This document shows positions 24,176 through 32,397 of a DNA stretch of 38,629 nucleotides, in pieces (position 1 is the stretch's first letter; every line of letters starts with the position of its first letter). A program made the translations under genes and the position numbers. This DNA is from a virus: positions 1 to 38,629 of IMG/VR virus record IMGVR_UViG_3300042485_004068; one strand, 5' to 3'. The notes under the pieces are model-generated. The model had not been told where the DNA came from. It was given only the letters and a program-made list of their open reading frames with translations, and ran no database searches.

Positions 24176-24936
24176 ATGGTAACTAACTCACCACCGTCAA
24201 GATAGATACAAGATCCGTTTATATAACTTGATCTATCAGAAGCTAAAAATAAAACACTATCTGCTACTTCTTTAGGTTCTAAAATTCGACCTATAGGAAA
24301 TCTTGCTTTGGCTTTTTCTAATTCTTCCTCTATTGTTGTGTCATTCATTTTACTATGAACTTCTAATTGACGTGTTAACATATCTGTATTAGTGGCGACA
24401 GGATTTACGCAATTAATTCGAATGCCTTTACCGACATAAACGTTGGCCATTCCCATACTAGAAAGAATCAAAGCTGCATTAGCAGCACCGCCTGTTAAGT
24501 GCGAAGCTACAGCTACCTTGCCACCGTAGCCAATAACATTTACAATGGATCCGGACTTCATTACTTCGAGGACTGCATACATTGAATTAATATAGGTAAA
24601 AAATTTTGATTGCATTGCATCAAGATAGTTATGAGAGTCAACTTCGAGCGGAGCCACTTTTTTAGCAGCACCGGCACAATTTACTAGTACATCAATAGGA
24701 CCATTATTTTCTACTGCGTTTTGTACCATTACCGATGCTTGATCTCGATCTTTAAGATCAACTTGAATAATATGAACATTTCCTAACAATTTTTTAGCAT
24801 TGGAAAGATGTTCAATACTTCTCGAAGCGATAGTGATTTTTGCACCTTCTTCTAAAAAAGATTCAGCGCAGGCAAATCCAATACCTTGACTTCCGCCTGT
24901 AATTAAAACGTGTTTATTTTTGAGGTGTAAGTCCAT
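24172..24936 (-). CDS. Short-chain dehydrogenase/reductase family protein, atypical active site
   Basis: The 254-residue Rossmann protein has cofactor motif TGGSQGIG (13-20), VDLKDRD, LVNCAGA and INCVNPVATNTD, and ends in YINGSCIYLDGG. The catalytic region reads NVIGYGGKVAVASHLTGGAA, so the usual Ser, Tyr and Lys of NxSS...YxxxK are not at their places (GAANAAL replaces YxxSKAAL). It may bind NAD(P) with altered chemistry. The start overlaps the upstream 2OG oxygenase gene by 34 nt. Confidence 0.85.
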   Translation of the reverse strand: MDLHLKNKHVLITGGSQGIGFACAESFLEEGAKITIASRSIEHLSNAKKLLGNVHIIQVDLKDRDQASVMVQNAVENNGPIDVLVNCAGAAKKVAPLEVDSHNYLDAMQSKFFTYINSMYAVLEVMKSGSIVNVIGYGGKVAVASHLTGGAANAALILSSMGMANVYVGKGIRINCVNPVATNTDMLTRQLEVHSKMNDTTIEEELEKAKARFPIGRILEPKEVADSVLFLASDRSSYINGSCIYLDGGELVTI

Positions 24937-25538
24937 GTTATATGTTCCGGTGGAGTATCTCTACTAATTTGAATTGCAAGCCTGGGTCCTTTTACATTTT
25001 CAACTGAATGTAAAATATTTGCATGTAGGCATCCCCACTTGCGTAGGGGCAATCTAACTCGATCAATTTCTTCTACACGATCATAACTATCAATGGTAGC
25101 GTGTGGGTCAAAATTTGATCTTAGATCTGGTCGCACAATGTCTCGTCCTTTTTCTCTGTACCAAACAGTTTCGACATTATCACCACCTAAGTCTAAAAGG
25201 TATTGTACGGTAAAGTTTCTACTGGCATCAACGTGAGGAGCCAACGCAGGTCCGACATTATCAAATATAGATATTCCGCACCCCTTGGGTTCTTGTTGAA
25301 AGTATTCCCGTACCCAGTCTTCAAATTCTGTGCTGATTGCATATCTATGTGTGCCCGCTGTAGTAAATTTAGATCCATCTTTGGCTGTAATGGTTCTATA
25401 TTGATAGTCGCTATATCCGGGTAATTGTTTAAGGGCGTTAACTCTGTTTTGTTCTGCACGATCCTCTAAGGCAGCGTAAGCAGCATCTATGATTGACTGC
25501 GGAGGATCAGGAAGGTCAAGATAACCGTAGGTAAACAT
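24903..25538 (-). CDS. 2OG-Fe(II)/cupin-type oxygenase-like protein (A)
   Basis: The 211-residue protein starts MFTYGYLDLPDPPQSIIDAA. Predicted iron ligands are H102 and D104 (APHVDASRNFTVQYLL) and H177 (ANILHSVENVKGPR), with R186 for the co-substrate. The same start and layout (MFT...HxD...IxH...GPRxxIQI) occur in the gene at 26499, so they are paralogues. The ATG at 25538 overlaps the stop of the Bug-protein gene by one base (TGATG); a GTG at 25541 is less likely. The substrate is unknown. Confidence 0.75.
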   Translation of the reverse strand: MFTYGYLDLPDPPQSIIDAAYAALEDRAEQNRVNALKQLPGYSDYQYRTITAKDGSKFTTAGTHRYAISTEFEDWVREYFQQEPKGCGISIFDNVGPALAPHVDASRNFTVQYLLDLGGDNVETVWYREKGRDIVRPDLRSNFDPHATIDSYDRVEEIDRVRLPLRKWGCLHANILHSVENVKGPRLAIQISRDTPPEHITWTYTSKINTF

Positions 25539-26491
25539 CACTGTTGCGCCTTATAAAATTTTTCAACAACAGGATTCCAGATTTTAATTTGACGATCAAC
25601 ATAACGATCGCCTTGCTCTGGAGTACCGTCGTAGGCTTGTACTGCTCTTGTCTTAAATTGTTCTCGAACTTCTGGATCCTTGAGAGCATCTCTATATACT
25701 TTGTTTAGATAATTGATAATGTGCTTCGGAGTTCCTACCGGAGCATAAACTCCGTGAAAATTAGAAGCAATAAAATCCGGAACTGTGTCTTTGAACAACG
25801 GAGTCGTTGGATATTGTTCTAATCTTTGCTCAGTACTAAATGCAATCGGCTTAACCTTCCCTGCCTGAACCATGGCCAATGCATCACTGGAACTTGACCC
25901 GATAAAAGCAATTTGTCCAGAACTTAGATCCATTAAGACCTGCGGAGTACTTTTATATGGGATAGCAGTCGCTTCGGTCTGCGAATGAGACAATATCTTT
26001 GATATAAAAAGATTACATAGATTATAAGCACACCCATATGAAAATTTATTTGGATTTTTCTTAACCTCGGCGAGTAGTTCGGCCAAGGTGTTGTATTTGC
26101 TGTCCGCTGCTACATAAATTCCTTGAGGAGTAATAACAGTTAACGACACTGTAACAAAACTTTCTCTTGGAATCCAACCAGTGGGTTTCATTAATGGGTT
26201 CATAACCACTGGGGCATTATCTGTTCCTAGTAGTGTTAATCCATCCGGTTTGGCTTCTGCAACTTCTCTTGCTCCAATAGTGGCAAACGCACCTGGTTTG
26301 TTGTTTACAATAATGCTAAGTCCTGTATTGCTTTTTATTTTTGCTGCCAACAATCTACTAAATGTATCAGCGCCACCACCTGCGGCATAGGGAACAACTA
26401 CTGTTATAGTTTGGCCTTTAAGTTCAGAAGGCATCTCTGCAAATGTAATACCACTAAAGAATAGTAAGAATAAAACAGTTAATTTTTTCAT
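25538..26491 (-). CDS. Bug/TctC-type periplasmic substrate-binding protein
   Basis: The 317-residue protein has an N-terminal signal peptide (MKKLTVLFLLFFSGITFA, then a cleavage site). Family motifs follow: ITVVVPYAAGGGADTFSRLL, IIVNNKPGAFATIGAREVA, AIPYKSTPQVLMDLSSGQI and a C-terminal GVYAPVGTPKHIINYLN. These proteins bind carboxylates in the periplasm for tripartite tricarboxylate transporters and are abundant in Betaproteobacteria. No TctA/TctB is in the window, so the phage protein would use host membrane parts or act as a scavenger. It lies between two paralogous oxygenase genes in one operon. Confidence 0.92.
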   Translation of the reverse strand: MKKLTVLFLLFFSGITFAEMPSELKGQTITVVVPYAAGGGADTFSRLLAAKIKSNTGLSIIVNNKPGAFATIGAREVAEAKPDGLTLLGTDNAPVVMNPLMKPTGWIPRESFVTVSLTVITPQGIYVAADSKYNTLAELLAEVKKNPNKFSYGCAYNLCNLFISKILSHSQTEATAIPYKSTPQVLMDLSSGQIAFIGSSSSDALAMVQAGKVKPIAFSTEQRLEQYPTTPLFKDTVPDFIASNFHGVYAPVGTPKHIINYLNKVYRDALKDPEVREQFKTRAVQAYDGTPEQGDRYVDRQIKIWNPVVEKFYKAQQ

Positions 26492-26498
26492 AATAATC

Positions 26499-27089
26499 TC
26501 ATTTAAATTTAAAAGGTAAATCCATAGTTCCGATTTGAATACTGGTTCTAGGTCCAGTTACATCAGTTATAGCATGAATGATACTGGTGTTAATAACAAA
26601 CCATTGATTGATTGGCCATTTGACAGAATCAAATTCAACTAACTCATCCATATTATTAAACACACGATGTTCCAGCGGCCATTCTGTTGCATGACCGGGT
26701 AGCTTGTAAAACCTGGTCCTGCTATCTTCCCCGCCACGTTCGATCATGTACCAGATCGCCCAGCGTCGACTATTGTCAATGTGCGCACCGTGTAGGGGGC
26801 TTTTTCCTTCGCTTCTGCGAACTGTAGCGTTGACAAAATTTTCAACAATATGATCCTTAACCCATTGGTCAAAGTCTTCCCCAATTTCGTAGCCCACTTG
26901 ATAACGACTAGAGTATTCTTCACCTTCCAAAACTACAGTTCGATCTACGTGTGTTTCAGCACCGCCTGGATAGTATCCAGTGGTAATATTCTTGTGTTTT
27001 TCTTTTCCTTCATTAGCAATTGTAATTGCTCGATCTATAAAATGTTGTGGGGGATGTGGTAATCCCTCGATTGGCATCCAGGTAAACAT
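26499..27089 (-). CDS. 2OG-Fe(II)/cupin-type oxygenase-like protein (B)
   Basis: The 196-residue protein starts MFTWMPIEGLPHPPQHFIDR. Ligands H103 and D105 (HGAHIDNSRRWAIWYMIE), H172 (INTSIIHAITDVTGPR) and R181 are predicted. It is a paralogue of the 24903 gene. The ATG at 27089 is chosen because of AAAGGAA just upstream and the matching paralogue start; an open frame continues to 27197 but lacks support. First gene of a four-gene operon: oxygenase, Bug protein, oxygenase, SDR. Confidence 0.75.
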   Translation of the reverse strand: MFTWMPIEGLPHPPQHFIDRAITIANEGKEKHKNITTGYYPGGAETHVDRTVVLEGEEYSSRYQVGYEIGEDFDQWVKDHIVENFVNATVRRSEGKSPLHGAHIDNSRRWAIWYMIERGGEDSRTRFYKLPGHATEWPLEHRVFNNMDELVEFDSVKWPINQWFVINTSIIHAITDVTGPRTSIQIGTMDLPFKFK

Positions 27090-27112
27090 TGCTATTCCTT
27101 TTGTTGGCCTGT

Positions 27113-27120
27113 TATTTATT
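27113..27120 (-). promoter_or_regulatory. Late-promoter-like AATAAATA with leader and SD
   Basis: The octamer lies 23 nt before the ATG at 27089 with AAAGGAA in the leader, so this is a leadered late transcript. Confidence 0.45.
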
Positions 27121-27136
27121 AGGGTCTGTAGCAGGC

Positions 27137-27144
27137 GATAAATA
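27137..27144 (+). promoter_or_regulatory. Late promoter GATAAATA, 8 nt before ATG
   Basis: GATAAATA followed by TTTTTCTC and the ATG at 27153. There is no ribosome site. Confidence 0.5.
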
Positions 27145-27152
27145 TTTTTCTC

Positions 27153-28799
27153 ATGCATAATCCCCCTCAAATTATAATTCTTTCGGACCCCTACCAATTA
27201 GACACTGTTCGATATATGGGGCCATACGTTGTTAAAAATCATCTCAAGCAGGCCGGGTTTGATGTTGTTGTAATTGATTACTTCACTCGTTTTGAAAGTG
27301 ATCAAGAGTTTTTTGACTATTTGGAAAATTTTGTCAGTGATAGACTACAGGCCATAATGGTTAGTACAACATTTACCTACTCGAGTCCCACTGACTTTGC
27401 ATGGGCTCGATCCGAAATGAGCAAACATATAACTACCAAAACCGCCGAAACCAAACAGGGCTGGTGGGATTATGTAAAGGCCAGTTCTCTATACTTGTGG
27501 AAGGGCAATAACGAGGATATGAATTCTTGGTTTTCGGGTGTACGGAATATTTTATCCAAAAAGAATTCTGAAGCTAAGATTGTCTTAGGAGGAGAAAGAC
27601 TAAATTGGATTTATAAATTTGATCCAAGAGCTCTTCCAGATGATTATGCTCTAAAGCAAGTAGATCTCTGCATCCTAGGCAGAGTTGATTTATTCATCGG
27701 TGATCTTATGAAGCGATTTACAGCAGGATCCCTAGGTCAGTATGCTCTCAACGTTCACAAAAAGAATGATATAGATTATTATATTCCGCCACCACATTTA
27801 CAGTACAGCCATCACAAGGATGATATTCCAGACAGCACATTTGGTATAGAAGATGCTGTGCTTCCAGGAGAATGGTTGCCATTTGAAAATGCTAGAGGTT
27901 GTGCATTTAATTGCAAGTATTGTAATTATGACAAAGGGCACAGTCAAAAAAAGTCCATGGAACAAACTCGTGCAGAATTTATGCGTAATTATGAATTGCA
28001 CGGCACAACAGGCTACAGCTTTACCTGCGAATGTTTCAACGATGACTATCAATATGTTAAAGACTTTCATGCAATGGTTAAGACTTTGCCTTTTACTTTA
28101 GAATGGAACGGTTATGCTAGATTTGATCTTAGCCACAAGTATGATGATCTTGCAGAACTCACAGTAGACAGTGGTGGCCGCAGTTTGATTATAGGTATAG
28201 AAACTCTAAATTGGGAGGTAGGAAAGAAGATGGGTCGCGGCCTAAAGCCAGAGAGAGTATTGGAACTTGCTGACCAGTATAAACGTGCAGGAGAAAAACA
28301 CGGAGGTATACATCTCAAGGGCTGTTTTATTATAGGCCTTCCAGGCGAGACCATTGAAAGTCAAACTGCCACAAACAAATTTATCAGTGAACAAACGTAT
28401 TTTAATGCTGTATTGGGCAATGTACTAGAAGTCATGCCCTACGAAGATGACTTATCGGGCGTTTTTGATTTTGCTGGTATAAATGTCAATCCAAAAAAAT
28501 ATGGATTTGAAGAACTATCATTTGATCCTTATTACTGGAAACATCATACCATGGACGTCTATCAAGCTATAGACATGAATTATCAATTTAACGAAGCCAA
28601 CAAGCTCAACCCGTATACATACAAGTACAACAACGGCAAACGAAATGTCAATCTATTCTTTTATTCTGCCATGCGAAGTCTAGGATACAACCATACAGAA
28701 TCAATGGATAAGTTTAACAACGTTCCCGAAGTCTACGATCAATGCCGTGATAAGATAAAACGCTATCACGATTTACTTTTAAAAATATGGTGTGAATAA
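27153..28799 (+). CDS. Radical SAM enzyme with B12-binding-like N-terminal domain (II)
   Basis: Of 548 residues, the N-terminal Rossmann-like domain (IIILSDPYQLDTVRYMGPYV, LKQAGFDVVVIDYF) lacks the DxHxxG motif. The cluster-binding cysteines are C250, C254, C257 (NARGCAFNCKYC), followed by CECFNDDYQYVKDF, LIIGIETLNWEVG and CFIIGLPGETIESQT. It shares the segment MVKTLPF and the layout with the 18788 gene. It heads a plus-strand operon (radical SAM, SDR, unknown, PP-loop) in which every junction overlaps (TAATG, TAATG, ATGA). The reaction is unknown; the operon suggests joint action with the PP-loop enzyme. Confidence 0.87.
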   Translation: MHNPPQIIILSDPYQLDTVRYMGPYVVKNHLKQAGFDVVVIDYFTRFESDQEFFDYLENFVSDRLQAIMVSTTFTYSSPTDFAWARSEMSKHITTKTAETKQGWWDYVKASSLYLWKGNNEDMNSWFSGVRNILSKKNSEAKIVLGGERLNWIYKFDPRALPDDYALKQVDLCILGRVDLFIGDLMKRFTAGSLGQYALNVHKKNDIDYYIPPPHLQYSHHKDDIPDSTFGIEDAVLPGEWLPFENARGCAFNCKYCNYDKGHSQKKSMEQTRAEFMRNYELHGTTGYSFTCECFNDDYQYVKDFHAMVKTLPFTLEWNGYARFDLSHKYDDLAELTVDSGGRSLIIGIETLNWEVGKKMGRGLKPERVLELADQYKRAGEKHGGIHLKGCFIIGLPGETIESQTATNKFISEQTYFNAVLGNVLEVMPYEDDLSGVFDFAGINVNPKKYGFEELSFDPYYWKHHTMDVYQAIDMNYQFNEANKLNPYTYKYNNGKRNVNLFFYSAMRSLGYNHTESMDKFNNVPEVYDQCRDKIKRYHDLLLKIWCE

Positions 28800-29356
28800 T
28801 GAAAGTGGCTATAACAGGACATACATACGGAATCGGCAAAGCACTTGAAACAAAGTTTTTTATCGAAGGTTGGCAAGTTGTTGGGTTTAGCAGATCCAAT
28901 GGCTATGACATTTCTAAGCCCGAAGACAGAGCAAGAATTATAGAACAATCACAGGATTGTGATTTTTTCATTAACAATGCCTATTCAACATATGCACAAT
29001 GCGAATTATTGTTTGAGCTATGGCAAGCATGGCAAGGAAAACAAAAAAGAATCATTAACATGTCCAGCAGCATTGTGGGACGTTGGCAAAATGATTTTAG
29101 AGATATCAAATATCGAAATGCCAAGGTAGCTCTAGAAGACGCCTGTGATTTTTTATCCAATAAATTAGAGTGGCCAAATGTCATGGTAGTGCGCCCCTGT
29201 TTAACTGATACTCCTACATCTAAACCAAATACAAAACCCAATAAAGTTGATCCTAGCGACTTTGCTGATTATTTTTACAACAGTATTCATAAAGATTTAC
29301 TATTCCGGGTGCAGTCTTTTGGACTAGCTGTAAAAGGTCATAGAGGATTTGTCTAA
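28799..29356 (+). CDS. Short SDR-type NAD(P)-binding oxidoreductase
   Basis: The 185-residue protein has glycine motif GHTYGIG (7-13), NNAYS (59-63) and an active site of Ser 89-91 (NMSSSIVG) with Y105 and K109 (YRNAK), so the catalytic residues are intact, unlike the SDR at 24172. It is shorter than usual SDRs (about 250). The start overlaps the radical SAM stop (TAATG), which indicates coupled translation in the same pathway. Confidence 0.83.
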   Translation: MKVAITGHTYGIGKALETKFFIEGWQVVGFSRSNGYDISKPEDRARIIEQSQDCDFFINNAYSTYAQCELLFELWQAWQGKQKRIINMSSSIVGRWQNDFRDIKYRNAKVALEDACDFLSNKLEWPNVMVVRPCLTDTPTSKPNTKPNKVDPSDFADYFYNSIHKDLLFRVQSFGLAVKGHRGFV

Positions 29357-30063
29357 TGTTAGATGGTATCAAACAATACCTATATCTAGTAGTTGATCGA
29401 GAAACAAATCTTATCTTGACTAGATGTCAAAATGCTTCTACAGCCAATGCGGTTAGTAGGGGATTTTTAAATTCGACTATAATGGTTATTAATCGACCTG
29501 ATTTTTTTAACAATGATAAAATGCAAAAGTATCACGATAATAGTCAAATAACATTTAAACTGACCACGAACGACTTTTCGGGCATTTCATCCCTAGAAGC
29601 CAACGTTGGCGAAAAAGTAGCCAACAGTAATTATAATTTTAATTTTATAGAACAGACTATAGTAGAGCAATCGTGGACCGATAAACGAAAATTAGCTAAT
29701 GTACGTTCTAAGATTTTTTCAATAATCGAAGCTAAAATTGAACGATACTTAGCAAGATACACTTTGTTTGTGGGCGACAGTGTTTTATATCAATACCTAG
29801 CTCAGGAATTCGGCAAATGTGATGTTAAGAATAATTGTTATTCAGAATCTATCTTAGAATATTCAAATATAATGTCAATGTTGCCATCTGAAGCATTTAA
29901 TGATTTAAAAATGAAATATGATTCTTTTTGTTTAACTAGTGTTAGATACGCAGCTATATGGGAAAAAACTGTTATAGTAATTAATACGATGAAAACATAT
30001 TCGGATATAAATTATTTTTATGCAGATCTTGAGGCCGAATTAGCAGGGATGAATCGACAATGA
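29356..30063 (+). CDS. Unknown protein within the radical SAM/PP-loop operon
   Basis: The 235-residue protein begins MLDGIKQYLYLVVDRETNLI, then RCQNASTANAVSRGF, with a mixed, mostly helical C-terminal half (SKIFSIIEAKIERYLARYTL). No motif or family is recognised. Both ends overlap neighbours (TAATG upstream, ATGA downstream), which argues for a coupled partner of the radical SAM and PP-loop proteins rather than a chance frame. Confidence 0.65.
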   Translation: MLDGIKQYLYLVVDRETNLILTRCQNASTANAVSRGFLNSTIMVINRPDFFNNDKMQKYHDNSQITFKLTTNDFSGISSLEANVGEKVANSNYNFNFIEQTIVEQSWTDKRKLANVRSKIFSIIEAKIERYLARYTLFVGDSVLYQYLAQEFGKCDVKNNCYSESILEYSNIMSMLPSEAFNDLKMKYDSFCLTSVRYAAIWEKTVIVINTMKTYSDINYFYADLEAELAGMNRQ

Positions 30064-31151
30064 ATTCTATCAAGGTAACAATCGATTATATTAAATCTTT
30101 AAACTATTTTAACGACGGCGCTGCTAGCGATGATATTAAAATATTTTCTGATATTAAAAATATTGTATCATCGTCTTGGATCATTGACAGAACTGAATGT
30201 GCTAAAACGCCATTCCGCAGTCATTTGATGCATGAATATAAAATAACTAATAATTCTTTTTTTAATGATAATTTAACATTAGATGATATTTGTATTGATA
30301 CAGCTCGAACATTTGCCAATTTGCCAAAGAAACTGTATATATTGTGGAGTGGTGGGTTAGATTCGACTGTTCTTATAATCAGTATGCTTAAAGCTGGGAT
30401 TGAAAAAGAAAAGATAACAATAGCCTGTAATCCAGATGGGTTAAAAGAGAATTATAATTTTTATCGAAAATTTATTTTACCTAATTTTGAAGTTATTGCT
30501 TCAGAAAAACTAATGCAACAAGCCAGTATTACAGGAATTAAAGATGGAGTAATACTTAATGGTGATCCTGCCGATGCACTATATGGGATAGACTTATCGT
30601 TTAGCCTAGTTGAAAAGTATGGAATTGATTTTTTAAAGCAGCCTTGTTCTAGAGAAGTATTGACTAATTATTTTGTTTCTAAAAATATGGACATTAGATC
30701 CGCTAATTGTTGGTATGATTTCTTCATGCTATCAACTGCTCATTCTCCAAAAGAAATTAAAACTATAGATGATTTTTCTTGGTGGATAACATTCAATCAT
30801 CGATGGCAATCGGCCAACGAAAAACTCAAACTTAGGATTTTAGATGATTTTAATTACAAAACATTTTTTGGCAATCAAGATTTTCAGAACTGGGCCTGTT
30901 ATCGAAATAATAGTTCTATAGAGACTATAAAAGATTTTAAATTAGAAATGAAAAAAATTATCTACGAGTACACCGGAGATCGAGATTATTTTGATAACAA
31001 AATAAAATTACACTCTAATAGCCATGCATTTGGACTAAATTCATATTCTGCAATCTTAGATAGCAATCAAAAATTGCTATCTTCTGAATTTAATATATAC
31101 AACTTTTATGATAAAAACAACTTCATGTCAGATTGGTTATCTATTAATTAA
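30060..31151 (+). CDS. PP-loop ATP pyrophosphatase, asparagine-synthase-like (I)
   Basis: The 363-residue protein has ATP-pyrophosphatase loop SGGLDS (97-102) in LYILWSGGLDSTVLI. NGDPADALYG recalls the GDGADELFG region of asparagine synthetase B. It lacks the N-terminal glutaminase domain, so it would use another nitrogen donor or make an adenylate for ligation. It is the last gene of the radical SAM operon. The stop shares TTAA with the convergent gene. Confidence 0.8.
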   Translation: MNSIKVTIDYIKSLNYFNDGAASDDIKIFSDIKNIVSSSWIIDRTECAKTPFRSHLMHEYKITNNSFFNDNLTLDDICIDTARTFANLPKKLYILWSGGLDSTVLIISMLKAGIEKEKITIACNPDGLKENYNFYRKFILPNFEVIASEKLMQQASITGIKDGVILNGDPADALYGIDLSFSLVEKYGIDFLKQPCSREVLTNYFVSKNMDIRSANCWYDFFMLSTAHSPKEIKTIDDFSWWITFNHRWQSANEKLKLRILDDFNYKTFFGNQDFQNWACYRNNSSIETIKDFKLEMKKIIYEYTGDRDYFDNKIKLHSNSHAFGLNSYSAILDSNQKLLSSEFNIYNFYDKNNFMSDWLSIN

Positions 31152-31462
31152 GCTTCGGTAGTTTCGCTTGCTTTTTTTATTCCGTGTGTTGAAAGGAACT
31201 CGTCTCGTTGCTTAAAAAATTCTACAATAATTGGAGTGGAGGTCCACTCGTTAAATGTTTCTTGGGAGCTAAAAACAGTAATAGTAGTTCCTGTAAATGT
31301 ATCAGGAGAAAAGTACCCGTCTGTGGACAAAATTTTATTTTCTTGAACAAAAGTTTCTTTTAATTGTCTAACTTCTTCCGGAATAGGAAATCGCATGCTT
31401 TGATCTGGTGGGAATATTTCATTTTCCGGATAGGTGTAGGTCATTTTAACAATGTATGGCAT
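31148..31462 (-). CDS. Small protein, possible alpha/beta-barrel fold
   Basis: The 104-residue protein starts MPYIVKMTYTYPENEIFPPD and contains TTITVFSSQETFNEWTSTPI and VEFFKQRDEFLSTHGI. It loosely resembles the 20750 gene product (an [F/T]xSxExFNExxxxP pattern). An AAGGAGAT ribosome site and a TATAAATA promoter lie upstream. The function is unknown. Confidence 0.65.
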   Translation of the reverse strand: MPYIVKMTYTYPENEIFPPDQSMRFPIPEEVRQLKETFVQENKILSTDGYFSPDTFTGTTITVFSSQETFNEWTSTPIIVEFFKQRDEFLSTHGIKKASETTEA

Positions 31463-31485
31463 TTATGTATCTCCTTGGGGCAATG

Positions 31486-31493
31486 TATTTATA
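31486..31493 (-). promoter_or_regulatory. Consensus late promoter TATAAATA containing a stop codon
   Basis: A perfect octamer reads toward the 31462 gene with a 23-nt leader and AAGGAGAT. The TAA stop of the upstream PP-loop gene (31489-31491) lies inside the octamer. Confidence 0.65.
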
Positions 31494-32397
31494 CGAGAGA
31501 TATATGTAAATCTTCTAAACTTCTATCATAATATCTTCTAAAAATTAACCCATTATTCTTGTCTGATAGAAAATTTTCAAATTCTGTTATCAAATTCATG
31601 CACGACTCAAATCCAGTTTTTTTCCCTCTTAAAACTAGATTAGGAAACGCTTCACGGTATCCAATAATTTTGGTAGAATGAACTCCTAGTTTCCCATAAT
31701 ATTGATCGTTAATCAACTTATTGAACCATTCGGTCTTAGTGAAGGCTAAGACTAACTCGGGTGTCCATTTCCACCATTCCATAACTGCTGGTCTATTCAA
31801 TGTTTTAATATATTTAGACCAACCAATCTCGTATTCCCAACATCGCATTAGCCATCCAGATCGTGTGCTGTAATTGTCGTCTACTCGAAACCATGACGGA
31901 TCACCAGCAGCGTAAATTGCAAGTCCGTCGACATAATCCATAAACTTCAGTTGCGGTAGAGCCTGTGCTTGGTCAACCTGTGCAATTTCGCTGATTTTTT
32001 CAGCATCATTTGTAAAAAAACTTTTAAGTCTAAAATCTACAATTTTGTAATCTACATTTAAACCCTTAACAATTTGTAAAGCATATTCTACATCGTAGGC
32101 ATTTATATTATCTTCATATTTAAAAATATAAGCAATGGGGTTAGCGCCTAATTCTTTAAATGTTCTAAGAGCAACATCACTATCTACCCCACCACTAAAC
32201 ATAACACATGGACGCATACCGGGATAATGATCTAAAATGCTTGAAGAATTATCGATTACACTTTGTTTAAAAGACCCTACAGATTTACTTGACCTAGTAA
32301 ATACCGTAGAAAACTTTTGATCGGGAGATGTTGACCGTTCGAATGATAAGTTATCGTACTGCCACTGATACCAATCATTTTCTGATGTATAGATCAT
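31489..32397 (-). CDS. PP-loop ATP pyrophosphatase (II), ExsB/asparagine-synthase-like
   Basis: The 302-residue protein has PP-loop SGGVDS (68-73) in CVMFSGGVDSDVAL. Later segments include VDYKIVDFRLKSFF, GLAIYAAGDPSWF and FPNLVLRGKKTGFES. It adenylates a substrate in the manner of N-type ATP pyrophosphatases; the substrate is unknown. The ATG at 32397 overlaps the desaturase stop (ATGA), so an earlier in-frame start at 32448 is unlikely. It is last in the operon unknown, desaturase, PP-loop. Confidence 0.8.
   Translation of the reverse strand: MIYTSENDWYQWQYDNLSFERSTSPDQKFSTVFTRSSKSVGSFKQSVIDNSSSILDHYPGMRPCVMFSGGVDSDVALRTFKELGANPIAYIFKYEDNINAYDVEYALQIVKGLNVDYKIVDFRLKSFFTNDAEKISEIAQVDQAQALPQLKFMDYVDGLAIYAAGDPSWFRVDDNYSTRSGWLMRCWEYEIGWSKYIKTLNRPAVMEWWKWTPELVLAFTKTEWFNKLINDQYYGKLGVHSTKIIGYREAFPNLVLRGKKTGFESCMNLITEFENFLSDKNNGLIFRRYYDRSLEDLHISLV

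Noticed and set aside
26499-27197. N-terminal extension of the oxygenase gene to 27197
   Set aside because: The paralogue at 24903 begins MFTY, and AAAGGAA precedes the ATG at 27089; the extension would cross the divergent promoters.
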